This document shows, piece by piece, positions 40,022 through 52,702 of a stretch of DNA of 64,000 bases (position 1 is the stretch's first letter; each line of letters begins with the position of its first letter). Where the stretch lies: positions 136,844 through 200,843 of the forward strand of contig QNGE01000881.1 of the NCBI GenBank assembly GCA_008508345.1. The letters are read 5' to 3'. The position numbers and the translations under genes are program-made. The notes beneath the pieces are model-generated. The model ran no database searches. It saw nothing but the letters and a program-made list of their open reading frames with translations, and was not told where the DNA came from. Origin of the DNA: Paragonimus westermani (lineage: Eukaryota; Platyhelminthes; Trematoda; Plagiorchiida; Troglotrematidae).

Positions 40022-42298
40022 TTAGGATCTCGGAACACCACCATCCACTGCATTTACATGCGTATGGGGATCTCCTCTCACGTCGCACTCGTCTTCCAGC
40101 TTCTTGTCGTCTTCCTCCGGTGCGAGTTCGTCCAAAGCTTCGAGAAACCGCAAAGAATCTGTAAAACCCAGACCTAGTTCCGCACGAATGCTTTGATTGA
40201 AATATTCCGGGGCCCATAAACGTAGTCCGGCTAACTGGGATAGTAGAACACCATCTATGCCACCAGCCATGTTAGCAGATACATGGCCCAAGCCACGAAA
40301 TCGGAGCCAAGTGGCAACCGTGCTAGTAGACCAATTCCGAACTTCGGGTCGAATAACGTGACGCCACGCACTCGTCGGTATAATGCGTGGATTCACACCG
40401 GTCAACGCACTAAGACTTGTACTAGAATTAAGAACCTTATAGGGGAAAACATTTGGCGTCGGAATGGAATGAGCGTCTTCCCGCTTCATGGACATCCCCG
40501 ATGTTGCACGACTACCACCAACCGTGCTACCGTTTATATGATTAATGGCCGCATCAGTGTTGGACATGGCAGCGACACCGGTGTCACCAGCAATAGCCAT
40601 ATGACGCTTCCCATCCACTGACGAATGGCGCTGACCAGCCATAACGACTGCTGCAGCCTCAGCACGTTTCTTTGCATCACTAACAAGCTCTCCTAACTGA
40701 CTAATCAACGCTTCGTAGCTAGCATCTGGATCACGTTTTCCATTGAAATCGATTGGATGTCGAGTGGCTATGCGAGTGACCCAGCCAGAGGGTTTTAACT
40801 TCGGTTGCAAAATAATGGGCACCACTGGTTTAGGATGGGCATCAGAACTGTTAGAAATGAAGTACTCTGCCTCCAGGCGACATCCTGGACTGAGACGATA
40901 TGCATCACTAAGGCAAGCAACCATAATCGGTGACTGATCCAGGCTCTCGAACCACTGAGTCCTCGAGGTTGTATTGCACGCACACATACTCAAACCGACC
41001 ACACTGGCTTCTGGAAGGCCAAGTGATTCAGAAGCAAAAGGCAGAGTGGCAACTGGTAAATTCGCTTTCCGAAGACGGTCAGCTATGCGGTTAACCGCGA
41101 TCCGATTGGACGGTGCAAAGCTGAATAGAATGGATCCACATTCCGTGGGTTCGTCGCGAACCGCAGGTGGGACTGCGTGTGACAAATTCCAGTGTAGTGT
41201 TTCCAACGCACGCATCATAGCTTTCGTAAACTGTTTAGGGGCAGTGGAATTGTTTAGCACTTCACCAACCCACGTCTTGACCTGACTTTGCACACCACTT
41301 GGGACAGTGTTTGGATCGATAACCAAATTCCACAAAATGCGAACCGCCTCTTCTGCCTCTCTTAGAGCAACTGTACTGGGCGAAGTTAACAAAGCGGCCT
41401 CAATGAGATCTTTTAGAAGTCCGATGCAACTGGCTCCTTGATCATTTGGAGCAGCACCACCAGTAGATGACAGATTGATGCTCAGTAAATTGGTCTTCAC
41501 CGTATCATGGACGGAAAACGAAGATAGAGCGGAAAGTAGCTCCACAACTTGGAATCCATGACAGCGACGTTTTTCTGACAGGCGTGCGGAATTAATATAC
41601 CCCAGAAGAACGCGTGCGAGATCGATCCCTCCAGAACTTGAATCAGTGACCAAATGAGTTTCAGACTCAGTGATGATATGGGCAAGACAGAGAGCAGAGA
41701 CACAACGAAGAAACTCTTCTTCGCGTTGAGCCAAATGTAAAAGGGCTTGCCGCACAGAGTCCGAGGTAAAATAATGGGTGTTGCCTGGTACACGGGCAAT
41801 ATTGTGAATGATGGACAAACTCGCCTTGATCAAATAGTAAACATTTTTGCTGCTTAAGTTTTCCAGATATGGCTGATGATCAATATTGAGATTCAACAAG
41901 TTCGGTAGGCCAGCCGAAGCCAGAGCGGTCGCAAAATCGGGCCAAGTGTCTGAAAAATTCCACGTAGTATTGTAAAAATAAAACGACGAAAACCAAATGT
42001 CATCATTTTTGAAAACACCCATATTGTTCAATTTTTTCATCATCTTTGAAGCAAACGCAGGATATTCGCAGTTTGTAAGGTGCTGAGCTAACTCAGCTCG
42101 GAAGGAATGACAATCAAAGTAAGCACGACTTAACTGTTTCCCGGTCTCATACATAGAACGCAGATCTGTCATATCTTCCAGACTGTGAAACACATCCATC
42201 ACTTGATCGATAAATGTACGTGCTTCTTCCAGAGTAAAAGACTTGCGACATTGAGGTATGTCCATCGGACGTTTTGTTATAGGCTCCGGATGGTCCAT
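40022..42298 (-). CDS. ARM/HEAT-like, TIR-like and SAM domain protein (758 aa, single exon)
   Basis: Probable NAD-handling or signalling adaptor of the TIR class; cytosolic by inference, as no signal peptide or membrane segment is seen. Residues 1-380 are helix-rich and repeat-like (ARM/HEAT type, e.g. 'LSIIHNIARV' near 161 and 'AEEAVRILWNLVID' near 315). Residues about 386-540 read as a TIR fold: strand A 'GSILFSFAPSN', a helix 'RIADRLRKANLPV', then 'SPIMVACLSDAYRLSPGCR', then 'LEAEYF', and 'VVPIILQPKLKPSGW'. In the C-x-x-E pattern, E476 sits where TIR NADases carry the catalytic glutamate. Residues 541-650 are a low-complexity linker, and 652-725 fit a SAM domain (W656, 'VATWLRFRGLG', 'IDGVLLSQLAGL', 'SLRFLEALDEL'). 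The start is the first ATG after an in-frame TGA at 42320-42322 and has A at -3 and G at +4. SARM1 has ARM-SAM-SAM-TIR order, so this is not a plain orthologue. Enzyme activity is inference. No second exon was found. Confidence 0.85.
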   Translation of the reverse strand: MDHPEPITKRPMDIPQCRKSFTLEEARTFIDQVMDVFHSLEDMTDLRSMYETGKQLSRAYFDCHSFRAELAQHLTNCEYPAFASKMMKKLNNMGVFKNDDIWFSSFYFYNTTWNFSDTWPDFATALASAGLPNLLNLNIDHQPYLENLSSKNVYYLIKASLSIIHNIARVPGNTHYFTSDSVRQALLHLAQREEEFLRCVSALCLAHIITESETHLVTDSSSGGIDLARVLLGYINSARLSEKRRCHGFQVVELLSALSSFSVHDTVKTNLLSINLSSTGGAAPNDQGASCIGLLKDLIEAALLTSPSTVALREAEEAVRILWNLVIDPNTVPSGVQSQVKTWVGEVLNNSTAPKQFTKAMMRALETLHWNLSHAVPPAVRDEPTECGSILFSFAPSNRIAVNRIADRLRKANLPVATLPFASESLGLPEASVVGLSMCACNTTSRTQWFESLDQSPIMVACLSDAYRLSPGCRLEAEYFISNSSDAHPKPVVPIILQPKLKPSGWVTRIATRHPIDFNGKRDPDASYEALISQLGELVSDAKKRAEAAAVVMAGQRHSSVDGKRHMAIAGDTGVAAMSNTDAAINHINGSTVGGSRATSGMSMKREDAHSIPTPNVFPYKVLNSSTSLSALTGVNPRIIPTSAWRHVIRPEVRNWSTSTVATWLRFRGLGHVSANMAGGIDGVLLSQLAGLRLWAPEYFNQSIRAELGLGFTDSLRFLEALDELAPEEDDKKLEDECDVRGDPHTHVNAVDGGVPRS

Positions 42299-42340
42299 TA
42301 TGTAGGTTTGAGGACTATGTCAATCAGGGAGAGAATGGAA
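42299..42340 (-). promoter_or_regulatory. Possible 3' splice acceptor just upstream of the ARM-TIR-SAM start
   Basis: Read on the minus strand, a pyrimidine-rich tract is followed by CATAG (AG at 42316-42315), leaving only 16 nt before the ATG. This could receive a 5' UTR exon or a trans-spliced leader, both known in flatworms. No donor exon was identified, so it is a candidate only. Confidence 0.3.
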
Positions 42341-45300
42341 CAACCAAGATTGGCATTTACCAGCTGAGTTCTACGTTCGATATGGCGATGTTATTGGATT
42401 CGTCCGAAACTGATCGGTAACTCTAACAGTGATATCCGCTGAATAAAGTTAAAAAAAAGGAAAAGGCGATTCAATGTAGAACAAACAGATGTTATTCCTC
42501 TAAAAATTAAAAGGTAGTAATGGGGAACAAAACTGAGGCCAACAAGGGCTAATCCGTTTGCGTGGTCAGCTACATTGGCTGGTCACGTCACGACAGTTGA
42601 GTTGCGTCGCACTATCTGATTCTATCCACAAACCCATCATTCCCTTGCCCTTCCTTTTTGCCCTGCGCGAGGCTTAACCGTTTCGTTATAACTGCATAGC
42701 AATGAGGTATCGGCGCGGACTACTGGTGCATTGCTGTTCTTGATGACGATTACAATAACCCTATATATTCAATATAAGCCCGGAGGAATAGGGACCGTTA
42801 GGTAGGGATTTAGCCTTCAACAGCACAAGCAACTGACGTACGTATACACACGACAGTCGCGACGCAAAATACGATCAAACCGACGCTTTAGGTGGAACAA
42901 ACGCGGAACAGCCCCAGTGATGTCACACACACTGCTTGTTAAACCAGATGAAAAAAGAACTGGAACCCACTCGAAAATTCTCTCAGAGCTCCAGCACTTT
43001 GTAAAGCAAAGTCCTCTTAAGCACAACGAAGGAGTTCGGCCGATACCATCAAGATGAAAGTAAAGATCCTTGGTGAACCAAATTATAAAGGACGTATAAT
43101 CCGACCACCAAAGCTGAAAGTACACCTCACTTCTGGAAATGTTCGTAAACAGTGCATTTCATATGGCGTTTGAAGAATGTCAACGCAGACCCGCAGATAG
43201 GGTCGTTCGTTAACACAAGAAAAAACTCAGTGCCTGGAACTACAACCTGGTCAACAGTTCACCAGCTGGAACACACTGTAGACAGTACAGGCCGCAATGG
43301 TAATTACCAGGTCTGGCGAGTACGAAAGTTCTGTTAAACAACTTGGCTGAGTGAAGACCCTCTGAGAACTCAACAGCCACCAACTGCCTACCCGCTCTGA
43401 ACAGCTTTCGTGCATTATGAGCCTAAATCGCAGGGTTCTGGACAATCGCATTCCCCTTCACAACACGGATGCGTACAGAAACCTAACTGTCATCATTATC
43501 ATCGGCAAAGAAAGCAATACAAAAGTGGTTCGCAATGACGCTTAACTGCTAGGCATGAAGAAAAGAGCAAACCCTAGACGAGAAGAAAAAAGAAGGTCAA
43601 ATGAGGGGTCTAATAACTACGAAGCAACTATGTATATCTTCAAACATTCGAAATCAACGTACCCACACCTTGTCAACAAACTGCCACCGTTAAAATTTGT
43701 GAAAAAGGGTGTTGCATAGTTTGACCTCATATAAGAAGCGCAAGAGCCAAACAATTAGTCACAAGCTCTGAAAAGATACTTTGTGGATCGTCATGAAGTT
43801 GTGTCGACCAGACTCTTGAAACAAACTTAGGACAGACAATCCGCCTAGACGACTGACATAAACATATACATATCAGCTCTCAGTTGCCTACCTAAAACGA
43901 TCAAAAAGACAATAGAAGGTGAAAAATTTGAAGCCCATTGGACAATAGAGCCAATAAGCCCAAATTTGAAGGATTAACGAACAATGACAAGTTTAGTGTT
44001 AGAAAGGAACAACGATAACAACATAGAATCAACCGGCAATACATAGAGAAAGAATGTGGATGACCAAAGGACATCAGGAGAAAAACGATCGGATCGGAGA
44101 GAGAGTATATTTTTGTGAAAGATACGGTACACGAGCCTAGTCGTATAGGGAGGATTCGTCAAAACAGCGTTCAGTAAATCTGGAGCCTCCGCGATATGTC
44201 GTAGCACATACGATTCAGGTTAAATTGACCGGAACCATTTCCAAATACGATTAACACAGCGTGCATCGATTATTCCTCAATTCCTTCTGGGAAATATTTG
44301 GAAAAAGAAACAGGTCAAATAAAAGTGATCGTAGTGTCATATTAAATACTGGCTGTGAAGAAGGACAAGAAGAACATGGATTGAGCTACCGAAGGCCAGT
44401 GTGTCAAGAGAAGCAAAACAAAAGAGTGACTTGATCGCAGACACCGTACAATGTATAGGTAATCGACTCAAGTTGGGTAATTCGGAAAATGAAAAACGGT
44501 GAAAAGCTACATCGCAGCTAAACGTGAACAGTATGGGCACTGAAGCTAAGTGAAGACGAAGTCAGACTAATATTAACCGAATTGCCAATTGAGATGGAGA
44601 AACAGCATATGGTGGACAAAAACATCACGGTATCAAAACCATTGTGTTTCTATGACAAATGCAAGAAACCGAGTCAAAACTATTACATATTTCCAATAAT
44701 CGTAACCGTCATGTGTGAACGTTTTCTCTACATGAACACCGACGGAATTCCAAGTGATCACAAAAATATTTTTCTAAACACACAACAGACCGAGTGTGGC
44801 AGTAACATGAAGATGATTGTGACAGATGGTGGAACTGGTGTAGCCGGACCGCACCTAACAGGTACAACCACAGTCTACTGCGCCGTTCTTCAAATGCACG
44901 GAAACAAGTGGCATGAATTTAGGTGAAACAAAAATTTCCTACCACAGCAGCGGACACGCAGTCTGTTCATCAGGTTGCAACGGGTAACAATGGGTCTGGT
45001 ATACAAAAGCTTGTAGACGCATCTCACCAATGTGATGGGATCGCTGGTGGGAAATGTCCAACGAAAACAAGATAACAATTAGGCAGAAACCAAAGCCAGG
45101 ATAGTCGAGGTCACGAAAGAGCAAGCAGAGGTGCGCGGTCTTTGTGAATGACAAACGCGCGCCACACTGAATGCTGATGACACCATATGTGGAAAAAAGT
45201 AGCTCACATACCACCAAACAGTCGTGCTGGGTTGATAGTCAAATGGAACAGTTAGAAGCGCCGTTCAGTAATCCCAATCTGAATCGAACAGATAACAAAA

Positions 45301-48300
45301 ACTGGAGGACTAGCTAGGAGGTTCTTAACGGTTCACTTTCAGAGCTCAAAAATCCAAATACAGATCACCCAACAGTTTATTTTTAAAAAGCAATGGTTAA
45401 CAGCAAAATTGATAGTACATGATCGAAATAATTAGAGGAATGGGAAGCTACTTTGCAATGAATCTAAGTGACACACACAGACGCGTCAACCAGGTAACAT
45501 GCCACATTAGCAACCATAGAGGAAGACGGTTCCGTGAATAACGAGTAGAACTTATATTCGGTCATATGTGAATTCTACATGCTTTGACTTGCAAGAAGTG
45601 CTGAAATTCCGGAGGTCTCATACGTAACAAGTCACTTCCCTTTTTTATTGCAATGCGGGTGGCGCCAGGTGTTCCCACAGTAACACCCTATATGACTCAA
45701 CGAAAAAGACAACAATCAATGTGCAGTGGAAAGGTTGAGAAGTAGGCTTGACTTTGACTAGGGTAGTATCGTGATAGCTGCTGGCTATAATACTGAGGAG
45801 ATATCCACGCTGACTCATCAGCCTTTACCATCTGTCGCATTGATGGTAAAGAATGCGTACGATCTAGTTAGTTCCGCAGCTCAGAAACGACCTGGTCGTG
45901 ATGAAAACACTCATTTGTGGAACGAACACGAGTGCAGTGCGTACTTCGAAAATCGAGCACAATAGTGTCAAACGATAAAAATGTAACTTGATAATCTGGT
46001 CACGGACAGTATAAATCGACTGAATATATAACGCACCGCACACCACTAATCTAACCACCCATAGGTATTATAAAACCATACTAGAAGTAGGCTACGACAT
46101 AGTCATCGACCAGTATGATCCTGAATAAATAAGAGTGTGGACGGTGGAGCCGTCTTCCAGGTTAAGGACTTCGCGATTATCGGGATATTACTTGACACAA
46201 TAATGCGCCACCGTCCAAGTATTATCTCACGTTTGATAAGTACCAACTCAAATACTACGTTGAGATGTTGCGACAAAACCTTGTTATAGATCTAGTACAT
46301 ATGTAGTTAAGTAGATAGGAAAACAACCAACTCGTTTACAAATGAAACACCACAGTCGGAAGGATAGTCCAAGGACAGCGTCCACATTGCAAACAAACGT
46401 CACTCGATGAGATGAAATCCGGAGCAATATCGGCGGGTTATGTTGAAAACTGGAAAGTGTGACAGACAAAAGCGTCATTCAACTTTTTATACGAATTCGA
46501 TTCGAAGAAAAACACCACTTAGGTCAGCGTCTAACTACTTCGGAAGCCAAGAGTTTACATGCGAAGATTCCACTCACCACCCATGTAGGAGACTTTATTA
46601 GAAACTAAAACGTCTGCTTGCAACGGGGATAGCTGTAGATAGTGAGAATCCGGATGTTTCTGATGCCAAAAGAAGAAAGACAAAATGACCGTTGAGTCAC
46701 CATGGAGAAACAGACTGAAAAAATTGGCTGCAAAATGAAGCAACCTTTAAATATGTTTAGCAAAGAACACTGCAAACCACACATATGAAGCGTGTGACCA
46801 GCTGACTGATATCTTACGCTAATCGATCGACTGTTCAGTGTATACAAGTGACCAACCAATTGAACGGCCTTTGTGATAACATGCCAATGAATATAGCTTC
46901 CGAATTATGTAGGCGATAAGTTATTGCGTTGGACTACACAATTCAATCACTACAGGGCAAGATGTAATTTAAACTAGCCCAGAATAGTGCAGTCGATATT
47001 GGTCGGAAAAATAAATGTCAGGTTCGAATTTAGAGTAATAAAAATGTTCGGTGCGTTTACCGTGGCATTCTTTGTGAACGTGAAAATAGACGACCCTATT
47101 GTTGAATCCGTACAGTGAACGTTATAATAAACAACATGAAATGTACAACAGACACCGTCTGATATGATACAGAATGTCCTATAAACCATTGTACCAAAAA
47201 TGGTGCAAATCAACGGAAGGTGAATAGTGGGAATCGGGTTAAGCACAGCAGATCGATCTTACAAATGAAGGATGGATATATCAGCGAACATTAGTCAGAC
47301 TGTAACGGGTGAATCAAGGCTCTGCTCTGTAAGGTGGCCCCCAGAGAGCAGTTTGCGTCCAGTCTATATAGCTCGTAACAAATAATGTCGCATTATTTGG
47401 CTTTGGTACTGATGACAGCCTGCCACAAGGTGAAACGAATAGTGGAGCACTAAGTGCAGTGCACGTAAACAGCGTACACGAAGAGTGGACCACAACGAAC
47501 AAAGACAAACGCAATATTCCAAGTGAGCTCTTAGTATCTTTCAAGGACGGCCCATGAAGGATATAAAATGTGATGGCTCACCGTGAATTCCTCGTGCAAA
47601 CTGGGACCCACAGCCTCGCGAACCACTTGATCAATTAGTGGATATGTTTGACAGAGGTACTGAAGATAGAAAAAAATGCGAAAGATGAACAAAACCAGTC
47701 ACACATACAGATTCCAAGTGAGCAACCGGTGGACACTTTTACCTCCGGTGGGAATTGGGAATTGACTTAAAAACTTCCTTAACCCACACGCAGTAATCTC
47801 AGATGACACGATGTCTTTAACCCATATCACTTATTGATCAATCAAAAATTGGTTGCAAATAATTTCGAACCTAAACGATATCATTTCTACAATTTAGCTG
47901 CTCATATTGTCTCGCAGTGCACCAAAATACTGTGCAGTTATCACGTCGAAAGAAGCGCCGGAAACCAGCAGCAAAAGTAGTTACTCAAAAGGTCTGCCAG
48001 ATGTCTTAGTTAAACAAATTGACCAAAATCGAGAAAAGTATTATAAGTCATTTGAGTATTCATTCATCGCGGCCCTAAGCTTGATCAAGATGTGCTGTGG
48101 CTCGGATCTTTGCCCACCACAACAGTGATGAGGAATGCCCTAGAAGAAGACAAATATCACTAAAAAGGTCAAAAATTAATAAGAGCTACACGTTAGAACT
48201 AGAAATGGTATGAATGTGAGTAGATCAGTGCCATTTGTCATCTCAGACGACGTTTGTAGTAAAACGATTTAGATGATCACGAAGACCCAATAGAGCAAGC

Positions 48301-51164
48301 GACGTCTACTGAATTTAACCAACGGAGCAGTCATGGTCTTCACAGTTCTATTGTAATGAAACACGTGGACTGCATCACAGTTCAGTAATCCAACGATGAA
48401 GAAGAGATATAAAAATTACCATGAAGAAAACGATATTCATATTTTCAAAAAACTAGCGAACATGAGGTATGCTAAGTAAATTAGTCTCATGGTAATCACT
48501 GCAGGGCTACTTGTTCAGACATATTAACCATTCAAAAGAAATCTTAACAAAAAGTACCAGCGTATAATCTGCTACAATGTCGAAGGATTAGTATGGCATC
48601 ATAAAATAACTTGTTCATTCATACATTGTCGACCAGATTGTCCCATTCTTACCTCTAGGGTGAGACTCGCTTGATGCTGGCTATCAGGATATTCCAAATT
48701 GCCCATTGCATACAGCAGACTAGACAAAGCTCCGAGCTGGATCGAACGGGAATTCCGGTGGGGATTAGAAATCGATCAGATTGCTTAGAATGGGACAGGC
48801 TGGCATTTATTTGGACTGAAAACAGACTTATTATTAGAGGTGTGTGAGAAAAAGCATTTGGTCAGCGGAGACACAAAAACGAATTAGGCTTAGTGTATAA
48901 AAACAACCGTGGAGTGAGGTTCGATGAGTGGACTGAATGATACGAAGTAAAAATTGCACCATGGAAAACGGATAGACTACAGCTAAACAAGACGGGATGA
49001 AGTCAAACGTTAGGGGTAAATCTACAAAAGACCATATGCACTCAGGACGACGATGACTGGCGGTTGCCACATGACAAATAATCACGTTGCTACGCAACGG
49101 CAGTGGACACTAGCAACCAAAAACATGTAAATGAGCTAAATGCAAATGTTAGGATAAAAATAACGCAAATCACCGTCCTCAAGCGGAGTTTGTGGATGGG
49201 GAAAGTTTGCTAAAGTCTCACATAACGCAGGAGAAATGAGAAAATAAATCCAATGACAAATTTATGTCGAAACATACAACGCATGTTACAAAACATAACA
49301 TCATAACAATTATTTTCACATTGCAACTAATCTACTATTATTGAATAGTCGAACAACGCAAATTAACTTGGCCGATTTGGAATGAGGACACCACAAGTCA
49401 AGAGTCATGTGATGCAATCAATTGGGGAATTCCAAAAGCATGTGTTCTACATCATATAGTGCACAAGCAAGTGTACACACACGCACACAAGCCGGCAAAA
49501 AGAACGAATTTGTGAGCAAATGGAGGATCGGTTTTGTGTGCATGTACGCGAACCAAGGGCCATCGACTCAATGATAACTAGGGGCTAAAACCAGATGTGG
49601 CGAACGTGAGTGATGAAAGCGCTTCACACACGCAAGTCCACGAAGACAAAAAATTAATTGCAACGTACACTTGGTCCAATTCTAATGTAAAGCTATTTCG
49701 TCAAATGAAAAACGGAAGTTTTAAAAATAAAATGTATCCGAGATAAAAGCAAGACAACTGAATCGAGTTACACAATTTGGACAGAAAGACTTTACCTGCA
49801 GACTCCTTGCTCGTGAAAGTCTGGTGGCTATTAAATTAATTCCTCATCGTGCTTACAATCACGTCAGTAATTGAGCAAACGCACTATAACTGACACTGGA
49901 AGTACCGAAGTGGAATGAGCATCAAACTCTCTCAACTAAGTGTGAGACGGTGAAAACGCTTTGTGACTAATAAGTCTGTACAAAAAGCGATCAAGAGCGA
50001 GTTTGAACGCAATGTCAGATACAGGCACCTGTGTGGCACTCATAGGTGTGTGGAAAACGTTTGGCGACAATGATTTTAGTACTATTAACGTTGAAATCAT
50101 GACCAGGTTACTTGTCGTCAGATGGACATTGCTTGAGAAAAAGAAGCTCAGTTCTGAATGGAGCTCATAAAAACAAGCGTACGCTCAAGTCGGGAAGTTG
50201 AGCAGACCGACTCAGAACAAAAACGAAACGAAAGAACGGAACTAAGCGAGGTCTGTGTCTGGAATTGGTTAGAACCTACTTTGAGGATCTTTTTTGTCAG
50301 CAACGTAGAATCCTGAGCCAGTATTCTGCAAACAGAAGAACCACGATGAAGCGGGTGAAACAGACAACACCAAATTCAGAACCAAATGTGTTCCGGGAAC
50401 TAACTCAAAACTGACATAATGATATTGTCAATGCGTACCACATACCGTGCTGATCGCTGACAGTGAGACGCCCTGAACGGTAGGCCAGTGACATCTACAC
50501 ACATCTTTGATACGTTCTATTACAGGGCCCGAGAGAGAATTACAATTGAGAAGGCGCGTAGATCAACTTTCTTTAAGCCTTTCAGAAGCCCGTTTTGCAG
50601 TCAAATCTGGACAATGGTTCAAGGAGGTTGACGTACTTACGCACGACGTTCTAATATCACCTAAATCTTTTCAAATATAAGTTAATCAGGGAGTTACAAG
50701 ACTGTTGGGGTACTCGATGGTCACTTTAGTTCAATAAAAGTGCAACGACAAAGCAACAGGACTCTGAAATAAGTTAGCAGGAATGAATGCAATTAAACCT
50801 AGAGACAGTAGATGAGACGTAGGTCTTCACGAGGTCATTCACCTTCAAGCCTCCAAAGTATAGGGAAGAATATAACTTGGGTTCTCCACATACAGTACAG
50901 ACCTGATCTGTGTGTGGTTAAATTCACCCTTCAACCTGCCGGGTCAGTCCGGAACCTGCTGTGTTTGCTGAACGAGATCGAAGTGAAGAATGAATATGGT
51001 TTGCCCATTGTACATTTATCAAATGTTCACCTAATAACTGGTCTTCCGACCCAATCTCACTTTCAATTTGGACTGCTGCAACCGCTGCGCATCAGAAGTG
51101 GATCGTTATAACAGCCACCAAGAGCAGCTAATTTCATCAAATCGATTACATACAACAAATTATA
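42341..51164. other. No gene recognised; purine-rich on the plus strand
   Basis: The gap between the ARM-TIR-SAM gene and the end of the ARMH1-like gene. Plus-strand frames at 44582-44926 and 45771-45965 were examined and match no family I know. The plus strand reads clearly A- and G-rich, particularly 43.5-45 kb. Confidence 0.45.
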
Positions 51165-51192
51165 CTACACAAATGAGGGGTGGGTTATCGGT
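51165..51192 (-). CDS. ARMH1: ARMH1-like gene, terminal coding exon
   Basis: After a 166-bp intron (51193-51358), a strong minus-strand acceptor (eight T, five C, then TGTCAACATTCCTTCAG) is followed by one base that completes an arginine codon. The frame then reads P-I-T-H-P-S-F-V and TAG at 51165-51167. The exon is too short for any ORF caller; the call rests on acceptor quality and phase. No canonical AATAAA was seen just downstream on the minus strand. Confidence 0.5.
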
Positions 51193-51358
51193 CTGAAGGA
51201 ATGTTGACAGGGGGAAAAAAAATATTGAAACTGTGTTGCACGTTTCCAGATAAACGGAAGTGCAAACAGCCATCGACAGGTTTACTTTGCAATGAAAAAT
51301 CATGAGGCACATTAGTGAACAAAAGAAGTGTGGGATTTAGAATGCCTACCAATCTTAC

Positions 51359-51650
51359 CTCAAACACTTGGCGGCTGATGCTTGTTGCACAAATACCGGA
51401 AGTGGCTGCACATCTGGCGAATCAAGGTGGCTTCTCCGTGCCTTGCTCTTTTTCCGTGGTAAAGACGTCTTGTTGGCATTTACCAAAGCAGATCCAACGC
51501 TAACCATAGAACAAGCACTTTTTAATCGTGTGTCTCGTGTCACACCCTTTTGACCACTATACTTCTCTTCCTTGAGCACCAGTTTCGGCTTTCGAACAGA
51601 AGTAGCTGGTTTACGAAGAGCTTGAGATTTGGTGCCGATCACATTGGAAT
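51359..51650 (-). CDS. ARMH1: ARMH1-like gene, penultimate exon (basic, disordered C-terminal region)
   Basis: A 292-bp exon with strong splice signals: acceptor TTTTTGAACACAG before 51650 and donor GAG|GTAAGA at 51359/51358. Its first two bases complete a GAT codon with the last G of the exon at 60342, giving '..DDEGSEDSNVIGTK', so the acidic-serine stretch runs smoothly across an 8691-bp intron. The rest is lysine-, arginine- and serine-rich ('RKPATSVRKPKLVLKEEKYS', 'SLPRKKSKARRSH'), with a possible nuclear-localisation cluster, and ends 'SAAKCL' plus two bases. I recognise no domain. A further small exon inside the large intron cannot be excluded. Confidence 0.62.
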
Positions 51651-52702
51651 CTGTGTTCAAAAATGAAACAAACAGTATTCTCTTTAAATAAACCCAAGTA
51701 AAGGATGAGGGAGCAACATGAAAATTGACTACCCATATATCGGACTCTAGACATATGAGAGCTGATGTCTGCCATGCAAATACAAGAAAGGTCGCATAAC
51801 CGTTTTCGAGTCCCTGTGCACTTACAGTAACGCCAGTTATCACAAAGGATGGCTGACAGATCTAGATTTGCTAGTACTCATCGAAACAGGCAGATCATAA
51901 GTCAGAAACAGAGGTGAGAACTAGGCACAAGACAGCAAAATCGAAACCAAATTATGCAGAACATTGGGAGACTCCGAATGCTTTTAGAGCCTACGGATAA
52001 TCATTCATTCATTCATAATGGTCATGAGCCTGACAATAAACTTGCGAGACACGCAAATTCTCCGGGGAAATGATGAAGTAGATAGCTAGTCAACTGTAAC
52101 GAGAGAAAAGTAAAAGTGACGGTTGAAATAAGGAAAAGATGTAGCATGAAAATATGACAAGACGACCGAGATACACATGCAACAAGATACGGCTGCAGGA
52201 GAAAACGGTGAAAATATATCTACGCCAGGAACAGAACGCTGGACACTGAGAACGAACCAGCAGAACAACAAAAACAGACATTTAAAATGGGTACGAAGCA
52301 TTAGAAGCACGGCATAGCAATATACTTACATAATCGAATAAATAATTGAGTTTGTAGGCACGTGACAACTACATCAAACACTGTGCACAGATGAAGGCGA
52401 CAGCTGTCAGAAACAAGAAATGAACAATTCAATTAAGAACAGTATACACCCTCAGTGTTGTCAAGTAACCCGGGGCTGACTCGTGTCCAATCAACCATAA
52501 CCGTAGAAAATAAGCACGGAGCATGGAAAATGTCGAAAGTGGCCGGGTGGGTGTCAAAACTGATGAGCGTCGGCATCCAACAGGTTCTTACTGAGAAAAC
52601 AATTAATTATTAACCAGCGACCGACAAGAAGAAATAAAGTGAAAAAAAATTATGCACGCCAAGCGACCGGAATACTAAAAATAGCTACGCTTACATTCAA
52701 AC

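Noticed and set aside
40283..41285. Plus-strand frames inside the ARM-TIR-SAM gene
   Set aside because: Shadows of the minus-strand coding sequence.
50500..50600. Plus-strand acceptor-like 'tacgttctattacag' followed by an arginine-rich frame
   Set aside because: The downstream frame is short, unrecognised and lacks a matching donor.
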